DNA from: Streptomyces sp. NBC_01689
GTDB lineage: Bacteria; Actinomycetota; Actinomycetes; Streptomycetales; Streptomycetaceae
DNA: 64,000 nucleotides
Reading direction: 5' to 3'
Assembly: GCF_036250675.1 (NCBI RefSeq)
Contig: NZ_CP109592.1
Location: forward strand, 9,238,001-9,302,000
Positions 43,045 through 51,498 of this stretch are shown here, piece after piece; position 1 is the stretch's first letter, and every line of letters starts with the position of its first letter. The translations under genes were made by a program, and so were the position numbers. The notes beneath the pieces are model-generated. The model had not been told where the DNA came from, did not search any database, and was given only the letters and a program-made list of their open reading frames with translations.

Positions 43045-43317
43045 TCAGCCGCGCGGGCCACCGGCGGGGGCGGTGTTCCACGGGTGGATGTCCGTGATCT
43101 GTGCCGAGTCCGCGTCGACCCAGCCGTTGGGGCCGAACCAGACACAGACGGCGCCGGCCAGACCGATGGGGATGACCGCGCCGCCCGTCGCGACGCACTG
43201 CGCCTGGGTGACCGGGGGCCGGGCGGCGGCCTCGGCCGTTCCGCCGAGTCCGAGTGTCAGTAAGAGGGCCGCGAAGGCGGTTGCCGTGGCGGCCGATGCC
43301 ACACGTCGAGAGCGCAT
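43045..43317 (-). CDS. Small secreted cysteine-containing protein
   Basis: The 90-residue protein has a signal peptide (RRVASAATATAFAALLLTLG, cleavage near AEA-AAR at 30-31) and a mature part of about 60 residues with two cysteines (QAQCVATGGAV and GAVCVWFGPNGW) that can form one disulfide. ATG 43317 follows GAGGAGG. The pattern CVWFGPNGWVDAD recurs in short secreted Streptomyces proteins; function unknown to me. Monocistronic. Confidence 0.75.
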   Translation of the reverse strand: MRSRRVASAATATAFAALLLTLGLGGTAEAAARPPVTQAQCVATGGAVIPIGLAGAVCVWFGPNGWVDADSAQITDIHPWNTAPAGGPRG

Positions 43318-43476
43318 GATTCTCCTCCTCTGCGGTGGACCGCCCACCGCAAGTGGAGGCTATTCCCGCCGACTCCGGGAAATTGCTAGAAGCCGGGCGG
43401 GTGACGTTGGTCGAGCAGCGGGGCAAGTCGTGGGGGAGGCGGGCGGTGGCGGAGTCGTCCTCGGGGTGTCGCGTCG

Positions 43477-44832
43477 TCAGGTCGTGGGATGCGCGCTCTT
43501 CGCACCGACTTCCCTCTCCGGCACAGGTGTTGAGGAATCCCGCCCCCGCGCACGGTCCATCTCCCGCCATTCCGGCCGCAGTCCGGCCAGGTTGGTGGTG
43601 AGGAAGTAGGCGGCCCCGCCGGCGAGCAGTACGGGCGAAAGTCCGACGGCGGCCACGGCGGCTCCGGTGATCAGCCCGCCGAGGGGGATGCCGGCCCAGG
43701 CCAGCGAGTCCCCGAGCGCGTTGACCCGCCCCAGCATGTGGCGCGGCACCCGCTCGAACAGAACCGCTCCCAGGACCGGGTTGAGGAATCCCGACCCGAA
43801 CCCGCTGACGGCGAACACGGCCAGCACCACTCCCATCGGGGCACCCGACGCGAGGACCAGGAACCGCGGGGCTCCGGCCAGCAGGAAGCCGGTGAAGAAC
43901 ACCACCCGGCGCCGCAGCCGGTGGGCCGCGACCGCGGCGATCAGGCTCCCGGCGACCGCCGTCGCTCCCATCACACTGCCCATCAGACCGATCGCGGCCG
44001 GACCGTGGCCGGACTCCTTGGCCCAGACCGGCATGAGCACCGTGTTGAATCCCGCGTCCAGCAGGTTGGTGATCCCCACCATGACGATGACGGTCAGCAG
44101 CAGCAACTCGCCGCGCAGGAAGGCGAATCCCTCGCCGAACCGCCGCCAGTAGCCGGGTTCCGTCCGTTCCTTCCGATCCGTGCCGTCGGTCCCGGAGACG
44201 GTCTCGTGGGCCGCGTGTCCCATTCCGCGAGGAAGCGCCACGCCGATCACCAGTGATCCGAGCGCGAAACAGCCCGCGTTGACGACGAGCCCCGTCATGG
44301 GTCCGAGCAGCCCCACCAGGGAGCCGCCCACCGCCGGCCCGACCGTGGAGGCGAGCCGCTCGGTCACGCCGGCCAGCCCCGCGGCGCGCTCCAGCGGAAC
44401 CCCGCCCCGATCGGCGGCCTCCGGGACCATGACCATCTTGGCCAGGTCACCGGGACCGCGGACCGCGCCGATCAGTGCGACCAGCACCAGCAGGAGAGGG
44501 AAGGAGAGCAGGTCCAGGGTGTGGAAGAGGGGAACCGCGGCGGCGGCGGTCGCACTGGCCAGATCGGTGCTCCACGAGACGGTCCGGGGGCCGATCCGGT
44601 CCACGAGCGGTCCGGCGAACGCCTTGGCCGCCACATAGGGCGTCATCTCGCAGAAGGCGACCAGTCCGGTCTGGGTGGCGCTGCCCGTCGTGACGAGGAC
44701 GAACCAGGGGAGCGCGACGGCGGAGACCCGGGTACCGGTGAGCGAGACGGCCATGGCCGCCAGGACCCCGGTCAGCGGCCTCAAGGACCGCCGGCCGGGT
44801 ATGCCGCCCGCGTCGGGGACGTCCGTCGTCAT
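43477..44832 (-). CDS. MFS exporter (DHA3, MefA-like)
   Basis: The 451-residue 12-helix transporter resembles drug exporters of the DHA3 group: LAAMAVSLTGTRVSAVALPW at helix 1, GPLVDRIGPRTV as motif A and GSGFLNPVLGAVLFERVPRHMLGRVNAL near helix 10. Its ATG overlaps the stop of the upstream ArsR-type gene by 4 bases (ATGA), so the two are co-translated. The pair forms a self-regulated efflux unit; the substrate may be a macrolide-like or other amphiphilic compound. Confidence 0.9.
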   Translation of the reverse strand: MTTDVPDAGGIPGRRSLRPLTGVLAAMAVSLTGTRVSAVALPWFVLVTTGSATQTGLVAFCEMTPYVAAKAFAGPLVDRIGPRTVSWSTDLASATAAAAVPLFHTLDLLSFPLLLVLVALIGAVRGPGDLAKMVMVPEAADRGGVPLERAAGLAGVTERLASTVGPAVGGSLVGLLGPMTGLVVNAGCFALGSLVIGVALPRGMGHAAHETVSGTDGTDRKERTEPGYWRRFGEGFAFLRGELLLLTVIVMVGITNLLDAGFNTVLMPVWAKESGHGPAAIGLMGSVMGATAVAGSLIAAVAAHRLRRRVVFFTGFLLAGAPRFLVLASGAPMGVVLAVFAVSGFGSGFLNPVLGAVLFERVPRHMLGRVNALGDSLAWAGIPLGGLITGAAVAAVGLSPVLLAGGAAYFLTTNLAGLRPEWREMDRARGRDSSTPVPEREVGAKSAHPTT

Positions 44833-45494
44833 GACGGCTCCTCTCCCTCGGCCTCCTGAGGACCGGCGTGGGCCCGCGAGGGGGCGGGTGCGTCGAGTTC
44901 GGGCACGAGGTGCGTGATGACGGCGACTCGTTCGGCCCCGTCCGGAGCGTCACCCGCCGCCTCCGGCGTGTCCTCGCGGTAGCGGGCGATGACGGCCTGC
45001 AACTCCTCGCGCAGGGAGGCGGCCTCCTCGGGTGTGAGCCGCAGGGCCCAGTCGCTCATGTCGAAGGTGTCCCGCCAGGTACGGGGCATCGTCTGAAGCT
45101 CGTTGACCGCGCGTTGGGTGCGCAGGGTGTACGCGGCGGCGACGGACTGCAGGTAGGCCAGCGCCGCCTCGGGCTCGCGCTCGGCCAGTTCCGGGTCGTT
45201 CAGCTCCGTCCTCTGATGCACGGAACGCCACCAGCGCTCCCGGGCGTTGCCGCGTTCCGTGTCCTCCTCGACGAAGCCCGCCGCGCCGAGCTGGCGCAAG
45301 TGGTAGCTGGCGGTACCGGAGTTCACGCCGAGCCGTTCCGCGAGGCGGGTGGCCGTCGACGGCCCGTACTTCCGCAGCAGCCCGACCAGCTGGACCCGTA
45401 CGGGATGGGCCAGCGCCCGCAGTCCCTTGGCGTCGAGGACGACCGAGCCGGGCTCGGGTCGCCGGCCTTCCTCCCGCGCGTCTTCGTCAGTCAT
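44829..45494 (-). CDS. ArsR-type winged-helix regulator of the MFS gene
   Basis: The 221-residue protein has a winged helix at residues about 20-85 (LDAKGLRALAHPVRVQLVGL, TATRLAERLGVNSGTASYHL, RQLGAAGFVEE) and a helical C-terminal region (DPELAEREPEAALAYLQS, WALRLTPEEAASLREELQAV). No metal-binding cysteines are present, so it probably senses an organic ligand. ATG 45494 is chosen; an in-frame TTG at 45515 is less likely. A tandem and palindromic site directly upstream of the gene is its evident operator. Confidence 0.9.
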   Translation of the reverse strand: MTDEDAREEGRRPEPGSVVLDAKGLRALAHPVRVQLVGLLRKYGPSTATRLAERLGVNSGTASYHLRQLGAAGFVEEDTERGNARERWWRSVHQRTELNDPELAEREPEAALAYLQSVAAAYTLRTQRAVNELQTMPRTWRDTFDMSDWALRLTPEEAASLREELQAVIARYREDTPEAAGDAPDGAERVAVITHLVPELDAPAPSRAHAGPQEAEGEEPS

Positions 45495-45510
45495 GTCCTG
45501 CACTGTAGAC

Positions 45511-45553
45511 CGCAAAGAGTTCTTCGCAAAGAGTTCTTCGCGAAGAAGTCTTT
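45511..45553. promoter_or_regulatory. Operator of the ArsR-MFS operon
   Basis: CGCAAAGAGTTCTT is repeated in tandem at 45511-45524 and 45525-45538. The second copy is the left half of a 26-base palindrome (45528-45553) whose core TTCTTCGCGAAGAA is perfect. The site starts 17 bases upstream of the regulator start, so binding should block its promoter. Confidence 0.75.
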
Positions 45554-45624
45554 GGGGTTACGCGGGACCTGCTCACGGCGTCACCTCCCGCTGGACCGCT
45601 GTGACCCGGTCGGATCCCGCCGTG

Positions 45625-46593
45625 TCACCCCAGTCGGGTGAGATCGGGGCGCAGACGCTGCCAGACCGGATGGCGCAGACGGCCTGCCGTGGTCCATTCC
45701 GCGGCGGTGACCTCGGCGACCAGCCGCGGTTCCACCCAGTGCGCGCCGAGGACCTCGGCCTGGTCGACGAACGGAGACGTCGAGCGTGCGATGACCGTGA
45801 GATACGCGCTGAGTTCGCCGATCTCGTGCTGCGACATCCCCGACCCGACCGATCCCGCGTACCGCAGTCCGGAGGGCCCGTCCAGCCCCACCAGCACCGC
45901 ACCGGGCACGCCCTCGGCCGCCCCGGTGCGCTGTGTCCAGCCGCCGATGACCACGTCCAGGGTCTCCATCCGTCTGGTCTTGCGCCAGTCGGCCGACCGG
46001 ACCCCCGGCGTGTAGGGGGAGGAGAGCCGTTTGGCGACCACGCCTTCGAGTCCCTCACGGACGACGGCGTCCCACACCTGCTCGCCGTGGCCCTGTACGT
46101 AGGCCGGTGTCGACCAGTGCGGACCGTCCAACCCGAGCAGGGACAGGGTCTCGCGGCGCTCGGCGTACGAGGTGTCGACGAGTGTGCTGCCGTCGAGGAA
46201 GAGGACGTCGAAGATGATCAGATGGGCGGGGGAGTCCAGGGCCAGCCGCGCGGCGCGGCGGGCGTTGACCACGCCCATCCGGCGCTGGAGGAGTCCGAAG
46301 TCGGGGCGTCCGGAGCCGTCGAGGACGACGACCTCACCGTCCAGGACCGCGCTCCGCCCGTACAGCACGCCGCCCAGATCCTGCAGCTCGGGATAGGTCG
46401 CCGTGACGTCGTTGCCCGACCGTGCGACCAGCCGCACGGTCCCGTCGCCCGTCGTGGTCAGGACGCAGCGGGCTCCGTCCCACTTGGCCTCGAACGCCCA
46501 CTCCGTGTCGGGCACGGGCAGCGGCCCCGGCGTGGCCAGCATCGGTGCGATCGCGGGAGGTGGCGAGGGGGCCTCGGAAGGATGAGCGGCCAT
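45625..46593 (-). CDS. ATP-dependent DNA ligase (LigC/LigD-ligase type)
   Basis: The 322-residue enzyme has the nucleotidyltransferase motif I FEAKWDGARC with Lys37 as adenylation site, motif III (RSAVLDGEVVVLDGSGRPDF), motif IIIa (LIIFDVLFLDG), motif IV (EGLEGVVAKRLSSPY) and motif V (WRKTRRMETLDVVIGG), then an OB-fold to the end. It is a stand-alone ligase of the kind that seals nicks in repair or end joining, without the polymerase and nuclease parts of LigD. ATG 46593 fits the length; no ribosome site is visible upstream. No ku gene is in the window. Confidence 0.93.
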   Translation of the reverse strand: MAAHPSEAPSPPPAIAPMLATPGPLPVPDTEWAFEAKWDGARCVLTTTGDGTVRLVARSGNDVTATYPELQDLGGVLYGRSAVLDGEVVVLDGSGRPDFGLLQRRMGVVNARRAARLALDSPAHLIIFDVLFLDGSTLVDTSYAERRETLSLLGLDGPHWSTPAYVQGHGEQVWDAVVREGLEGVVAKRLSSPYTPGVRSADWRKTRRMETLDVVIGGWTQRTGAAEGVPGAVLVGLDGPSGLRYAGSVGSGMSQHEIGELSAYLTVIARSTSPFVDQAEVLGAHWVEPRLVAEVTAAEWTTAGRLRHPVWQRLRPDLTRLG

Positions 46594-46801
46594 AGTCAAA
46601 ATGATCGAACGGTGAGCGGGCATCCGCAGGTCGGAGCGCGCGCAGGTGCGGCCGCCCACGGCGTCCGGGTCGCTCCGCGGCCCGACCGCCCCGCGCCGCG
46701 CGGTCTCGATTCCGGGGCCGCGACGGTCCGCCGGAGCCGGGTCCGGTTCGGGAACGCCCGAGTCCGCACCGGCCTCCTGGCGTGCGTGGTAGGTATGGGC
46801 G

Positions 46802-47401
46802 ATGATCGGTCGCCTTCCCCTGGACGAGCAGGCCTCCGCCCTGAGATCGGCGCTCTCCCGCAACGAGGTGCTGCTGGAGGTGCTGAGCCGCACCGCCGCG
46901 CTGCGGCTTCCCGGCTGGTACCTCACGGCGGGCTGTCTGTTCCAGACCGTGTGGAACGTCGTCACGGACCGGCCGCCCGCCGAGGGGATCAAGGACTACG
47001 ACGTCTTCTACTTCGACGACGGCGACCTGTCCTGGGAGGCCGAGGACGCCGTGATCCGCGAGGCGAAGGAGGTCTTCGCCCGCCTGCCCGCCGATGTCGA
47101 GATCCGCAACGAGGCCCGGGTCCACCTCTGGTACGAGCGGAAATTCGGGGTGCCGTGCCCTCCGTACGATTCCACCGAGGCGGCGATCGACTCGTTCGCC
47201 GCCACCACCTGCTGTCTTGGGGTGCGTGTGGAGGCGGGCGGGCACTGGCGGATCTACGCGCCGCACGGACTCTCCGACGTGTTCGACCTCGTCGTACGTC
47301 CGAACCCGGTGCTCGCTCCGCGCGAGGTCTACGAGGCCAAATCGGCCCGCTGGCGGGGACAGTGGCCCGCACTGACCGTCCTCGACTGGCCGTCCCCGTG
47401 A
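46802..47401 (+). CDS. Nucleotidyltransferase family protein
   Basis: The 199-residue protein matches the NTP_transf_6 family: LPGWYLTAGCLFQTVWNVVT, then GIKDYDVFYFDDGDLSWEAED, where Asp-x-Asp is the metal-binding pair, and RNEARVHLWYERKFG with the PYDSTEAAIDSFAATTCCLGV block. The family is predicted to transfer nucleotides to an unknown acceptor. Start ATG 46802 is the first codon fitting the domain. It is divergent from the DNA ligase and convergent with the P450. Confidence 0.85.
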   Translation: MIGRLPLDEQASALRSALSRNEVLLEVLSRTAALRLPGWYLTAGCLFQTVWNVVTDRPPAEGIKDYDVFYFDDGDLSWEAEDAVIREAKEVFARLPADVEIRNEARVHLWYERKFGVPCPPYDSTEAAIDSFAATTCCLGVRVEAGGHWRIYAPHGLSDVFDLVVRPNPVLAPREVYEAKSARWRGQWPALTVLDWPSP

Positions 47402-47490
47402 GACGCCGTACGGGGGTCACGAGCCGTCCGCGGGGTGCGGGTGAGCCGGCTCGGCCGGTCCGGTAGGAGCCGGAGCCCGCCGGATCCGCC

Positions 47491-47522
47491 GGGCGGCCGA
47501 CGTAGCGTGTCGTCGGCCGCCC
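47491..47522. terminator. Perfect 12-bp hairpin between convergent genes
   Basis: GGGCGGCCGACG at 47491-47502 pairs with CGTCGGCCGCCC at 47511-47522, loop TAGCGTGT. It separates the nucleotidyltransferase gene (+) and the P450 gene (-). Confidence 0.8.
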
Positions 47523-47551
47523 GTGTCCGCGGAGCGTCCTCGCCCGCCGCC

Positions 47552-48757
47552 CTACCAGGCCACCGGCAGTTCGAGGGGGAAGCGGCGGATGGTCTCGGTG
47601 TCCCAGCGCAGATCCTCGGGGGCTACCGCGAGCCGCAGGTCCGGGAACCGTTCCAGCAGCCGCCCGATGGACACCTCCAGCTCGGCCATGGCCAGGGGCA
47701 CGGCGACACACAGGTGCCCGCCCCAGCCGAAGGTCATGTGGGGCAGAGGGGGCCGGTCCGGGTCGATGGTGTGCGGGTCCGGATAGCGACCCGGGTCACG
47801 GTTCGCCGTCAGGTAGGACACATGGACGAAGTCGCCCGCGCGGATCCGTACCCCCTCCATCTCCACGTCCTCCAGTGCCACCCGCGGGATGCCGACCCCC
47901 TTGCGGAACGGGATGAAGCGGAGCAGCTCGTTCAGGGCGGCGGTCAGGCTCTCCGGGCGGCTCCTGACGTGCTTCATCAGCTCGGGACGGGTCAGGAGCA
48001 GGTAGGAGATGTTGCTGATCTGGCAGGTGGCGGTGTCGTGCCCGCTGAGCATCAGGGTCAGGGCCATCACCGCCAGTTCTCTGTCGTCGAGCGCGTCGTC
48101 GCCGTCCTGGGCGTTGGCGAGCACGCTGATCAGATCGTCCCCGGGGGAGTGCCGCCGTTCGTCGACCAGACGGCCGAAGTACGCCACCAGCTCGGCCTTG
48201 GCGGTCGCCGCCCCCTCGCGGCTGTCGGGGCCCGTGGAGAGCAGTCTGTGCACGTACTGGTCCATCAGGGGCCAGTCGTCCTGGACGATCCCGAGGACGT
48301 CGCAGATGGTGTGCTGCGGGAGCCGGTTCGACAGATGCCGTGCGAGATCCGCGGGCGGGCCCTGCGCGGCCATCTCGTCGAGCAGGGTGTCCGCGATACG
48401 GGTGATCTTCTGCCGCATCCGCTCCACGTGCGCCTTGGTGAAGGCCTGTGACGCCAGCCGGCGCAGACGGCTGCTGTGCGGCGGATCCATCACGTTGATC
48501 GACTCCGGGGAGACGATCGGCTCCGGAGTGAGCCGCGGATAGTCGGACCCCATGATTCCGGCCCGGCTGAAACGCTGGTCGGTGGTCACCTGGCGCACCG
48601 CGTCGAAGCCGGTGACCAGCCAGGCGTCGGCGTCGCCGTACGGCAGCCGGATCCGGGTGATGGAGTCGCGGGCCATGAGCGCCGCCAGGGAGGGGTCGAA
48701 CTCCAGTCCCGTACTGAAGTCGAACGGGCATGCGACTGCTTTGCTGTTCGGGGGCAT
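47552..48757 (-). CDS. Orphan cytochrome P450
   Basis: The 401-residue soluble P450 has an I-helix motif SGHDTA (238-243), the ExxR motif Glu277-Arg280 (NELLR) and the haem loop FGWGGHLC with Cys350. The residue two after the cysteine is Ala352, where most bacterial P450s have glycine (CxG), a small departure that should be tolerated. Neighbouring motifs FRKGVGIPRVALEDV and FVHVSYLTANRDP are typical of Streptomyces CYP107/113-like enzymes. No ferredoxin, reductase or biosynthetic gene adjoins. Its ribosome site (GGAG) lies inside an upstream 11-codon ORF that ends 3 bases before the start. Substrate unknown. Confidence 0.92.
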   Translation of the reverse strand: MPPNSKAVACPFDFSTGLEFDPSLAALMARDSITRIRLPYGDADAWLVTGFDAVRQVTTDQRFSRAGIMGSDYPRLTPEPIVSPESINVMDPPHSSRLRRLASQAFTKAHVERMRQKITRIADTLLDEMAAQGPPADLARHLSNRLPQHTICDVLGIVQDDWPLMDQYVHRLLSTGPDSREGAATAKAELVAYFGRLVDERRHSPGDDLISVLANAQDGDDALDDRELAVMALTLMLSGHDTATCQISNISYLLLTRPELMKHVRSRPESLTAALNELLRFIPFRKGVGIPRVALEDVEMEGVRIRAGDFVHVSYLTANRDPGRYPDPHTIDPDRPPLPHMTFGWGGHLCVAVPLAMAELEVSIGRLLERFPDLRLAVAPEDLRWDTETIRRFPLELPVAW

Positions 48758-48760
48758 GAC

Positions 48761-48796
48761 TCAGTTCTCCAGTTTCAGCTGCTTCCGCTCTTCCAT
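48761..48796 (-). CDS. 11-codon minigene directly upstream of the P450
   Basis: ATG 48796 opens MEERKQLKLEN and stops at 48761, leaving GTC before the P450 ATG, in the same frame. GGAGGAG lies about 4 bases before the minigene start, a stronger ribosome site than that of the P450. The arrangement suggests translational coupling. It may be a leader that loads ribosomes, or the precursor of a short modified peptide. The peptide lacks aromatic residues, which argues against a biarylitide-type cross-link. A chance ORF cannot be excluded. Confidence 0.3.
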   Translation of the reverse strand: MEERKQLKLEN

Positions 48797-48807
48797 CGCT
48801 CCTCCAT

Positions 48808-49180
48808 GGATATGTCATTTCCGCGGTGCGCAGCCGCCCGGACACCTCCACATGCGCTAATCGGCACCCCCCTCCGCCACGGTCCGGAGCGGGACGACAG
48901 GGCGCGGGGTACCGGGGGAGAGAGACCGGGGGCGTCACCCGGTGGCCCGAGCGGGCGCGGACGCCGGGCGTCCGATGGCGGCACTCTGCCCCCGACGGAG
49001 CTGCCCCGGAGGCCGGGACGACGACCGGCGGAAGGACCACCTGGTGGAGTGCGACGGCGCTGCCCGGCCCCGCGCGGAGAGCCACCGGAGCGCGCGCCCC
49101 CCGAGTCCGGCTTCCCTCCGGAACGACCTGCCGGGGTGTCCCGGGCCAGGACAGCGCGACAGGACCGCCGGGGGACAGGC
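48808..49180. other. Intergenic region upstream of the P450
   Basis: The first 70 bases are AT-richer and probably contain the P450 promoter. A minus-strand 12-codon frame MWRCPGGCAPRK is readable near 48814-48852 but has no ribosome site. The remainder is GC-rich without a supported gene. Confidence 0.35.
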
Positions 49181-50296
49181 TCAGCTCGGGACGCCGAGCT
49201 CCGCCCGCCGCAGCTCCTGTACGAGCAGGAGCAGGTCGGCGGGGGCGGCGGCGAGGCGGACCGGGGTCCCTGAGTCCAGGAGCTCGGCGACGTACCAGTG
49301 GGCCGGCACGTTGTGCTCCAGGAGGCGTCTCGGCCGTCGCAGCCCCTGTACGGAGAAACGGCCCACGGCGATCTCCTTGGCGCCGAGACGCCCCGGCCCG
49401 CCGTGGTACAGCACCGCCATGGGGCCGGCGCCGACGACGACGTGGGTGCCTTGCAGGTTCGGGTCGCGGGGCGCCTCCTGCAGGAAGGCGGCCGGGACGA
49501 TGACGTCCTCCCCCGGGGGCAGTGGACGCGGCTCCAGGGGCGGCGTCGGGCCGCTCACCCGCCAGGCGCGCGCCAGCAGACCGAGCACCACGAGCACGCC
49601 GACGGCCGCCACCCAGGTGGCCACGGTGCGCCCCGGCCGGACACCGGCCAGCGGCACCGCCCACAGGGCGGCGACCATGAGCGGCAGCAGGAACGTGAAC
49701 AGGCTCGGGGGCAACGGCTCGTCCGCGGCGACCGGCCGGCCGTCGCGGCGCCGCCGCACCAGCGCGAAGACGGCGAGGACGCCTGCCGCGAGGACGAGGA
49801 AGACGACACCGCCGGCGATGCCGCCGGGACGCGGCACGTCCTCGTCCGCGGTGTGCCGAGCGCTCGCGACCCTCATCAGGTCACCCCGCCACCACGTCAG
49901 GGTGACGTGGTCGCCGTGCTCGAAGGCGTTCGCGGTGTCGTACGAGACGTTCAGCCGCTCGACCGGCGTCCCGCCCGAGAAGTACAGCCAGTCGTCCCGG
50001 TCGGACTTGTTCAGCTTGGCGCGGGTGCTCTCGATCACGGCGGGCACCGTCACCATACAGTCCGCGCGGGCCGCGACCGTCACCCCGGCCGGACACTGCT
50101 CGGCCGCCCGCCACTCCCGGTCACGCCGCTCCTCGGAGGAGATCCCGGCCACGGCGAAGAAGGCGGCCGCCGCGACCGTCACCACGCACAGCACCAGAGG
50201 CAGCAACCGCATGCGTACGACACGTCGCAGCTGTCGGCGCGGGGCCGACCCGTTCATCCCCCACATCAGGCCGATGCTGTCACTTCCGGCCCTCAT
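49181..50296 (-). CDS. Membrane protein of unknown function
   Basis: The product (371 residues from ATG 50296) has an N-terminal membrane helix (LLPLVLCVVTVAAAAFFAVA), an extracellular part with two cysteines (EQCPAGVTVAARADCMV) and a DUF3592-like character (VTLTWWRGDLMRVAS), then three more helices (GGVVFLVLAAGVLAVFALV; LFTFLLPLMVAALWAVPLA; VATWVAAVGVLVVLGLLA) and a cytoplasmic tail with an EIAVGRFSVQGLRRPRRLLE segment. ATGs at 50266 and 50257 are alternatives. It lies 98 bases downstream of gap on the same strand and may be co-transcribed. No function is proposed. Confidence 0.75.
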   Translation of the reverse strand: MRAGSDSIGLMWGMNGSAPRRQLRRVVRMRLLPLVLCVVTVAAAAFFAVAGISSEERRDREWRAAEQCPAGVTVAARADCMVTVPAVIESTRAKLNKSDRDDWLYFSGGTPVERLNVSYDTANAFEHGDHVTLTWWRGDLMRVASARHTADEDVPRPGGIAGGVVFLVLAAGVLAVFALVRRRRDGRPVAADEPLPPSLFTFLLPLMVAALWAVPLAGVRPGRTVATWVAAVGVLVVLGLLARAWRVSGPTPPLEPRPLPPGEDVIVPAAFLQEAPRDPNLQGTHVVVGAGPMAVLYHGGPGRLGAKEIAVGRFSVQGLRRPRRLLEHNVPAHWYVAELLDSGTPVRLAAAPADLLLLVQELRRAELGVPS

Positions 50297-50394
50297 GGAC
50301 AATGATCCGGAGCCGGCCTGTCGGCAACGTCCCGGCCGACACGCGTGGTTGGGCCGGACGACGCGACGCCCCGCGACGGTGTACTCGTGAACGG

Positions 50395-51393
50395 TCAGCC
50401 GGCGGCGAGCAGTTCGAGCGTGTCGATCACACGGTTCGAGAAGCCCCACTCGTTGTCGTACCAGGCGACCACCTTGATGTGGCGGCCGTCGACCCGGGTG
50501 AGGGCCGAGTCGAAGATCGACGAGGCGGGGTTGCCGGTGATGTCGGACGAGACGAGCGCGTCGTCCGAGTACTCGAGGACGCCCCGCAGATGCCCGTCGG
50601 CGGCGGCCCGGTAGGCGGCCAGCACCTCGTCGCGCGTCACATCGCGGCTCACGGTGGTGTTGAGCTCCACGATCGAGCCCACGGGCACCGGAACGCGGAT
50701 CGAGTCGCCCGACAACTTGCCCGCCAGGCCGGGCAGGACGAGACCGATCGCCTTGGCGGCACCCGTCGTCGTCGGCACGATGTTGACCGCGGCGGCGCGG
50801 GCGCGCCGGGCGTCGCGGTGCGGACCGTCCTGAAGGTTCTGTTCCTGGGTGTAGGCGTGCACCGTCGTCATGAATCCGTGCTCGATGCCCGCGAGTTCGT
50901 CGAGGACCGCGGCGAGCGGCGCGAGCGCGTTGGTCGTGCAGGACGCGTTGGAGACGATCGTGTGCGCGGCCGGGTCGTAGGCGCCGGTGTTCACGCCGAA
51001 CGCGAGCGTGACGTCCGCTCCGTCCGACGGCGCGCTGACGAGCACCTTCCTCGCGCCCGCGTCGAGATGCGCGCGGGCGGCCGTGGCCGACGTGAAACGG
51101 CCCGTCGCCTCGAGCACGACGTCGACGTCGAGCTTGGCCCAGGGCAGTTGGGCGGGCTCACGCTCGGCGAGCACGACGATCCGGCGGCCGTCCACGACGA
51201 GGGTGTCCCCGTCCACGGTCACCGGGCGTCCGAGCCGGCCGGACGTCGAGTCGAAGGCGAGCAGCCGCGCCAGACCGGCGGGCTCCGTGAGGTCGTTGAC
51301 CGCGACGACTTCGAGGTCGCTGTCCCGCTCCAGCAGCGCGCGCAGCACATTGCGCCCGATACGGCCGAATCCGTTGATGGCGATGCGAGTCAT
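50395..51393 (-). CDS. gap: Glyceraldehyde-3-phosphate dehydrogenase (type I)
   Basis: The 332-residue enzyme oxidises glyceraldehyde 3-phosphate with NAD and phosphate. It starts MTRIAINGFGRIGRNVLRAL, has Asp34 (AVNDLT) that favours NAD, the active site Cys152 in SNASCTTNALAP and His179 in TTVHAYT, and the C-terminal WYDNEWGFSNR. Length is normal. ATG 51393 marks the conserved N-terminus. It is not next to pgk and tpi, so it is a second copy outside the central glycolytic cluster. A GlxA regulator lies just upstream on the same strand; this pairing may indicate control by it. Confidence 0.95.
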   Translation of the reverse strand: MTRIAINGFGRIGRNVLRALLERDSDLEVVAVNDLTEPAGLARLLAFDSTSGRLGRPVTVDGDTLVVDGRRIVVLAEREPAQLPWAKLDVDVVLEATGRFTSATAARAHLDAGARKVLVSAPSDGADVTLAFGVNTGAYDPAAHTIVSNASCTTNALAPLAAVLDELAGIEHGFMTTVHAYTQEQNLQDGPHRDARRARAAAVNIVPTTTGAAKAIGLVLPGLAGKLSGDSIRVPVPVGSIVELNTTVSRDVTRDEVLAAYRAAADGHLRGVLEYSDDALVSSDITGNPASSIFDSALTRVDGRHIKVVAWYDNEWGFSNRVIDTLELLAAG

Positions 51394-51498
51394 GAGTGAC
51401 GTGTCCCTTCTGTTCACCACCACGATCGCGGGCGCGGCCCGCGCGTGGCAGCGGCGGGAGCGCCATGGTCCGCAAGGATCACGCCAAGGGACGCCGGG

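Noticed and set aside
48814..48852. A 12-codon frame MWRCPGGCAPRK and a frame starting MTYPW upstream of the P450
   Set aside because: Neither has a ribosome site; the second runs on as a shadow of the P450 gene. They do not match known P450-modified pentapeptide precursors.
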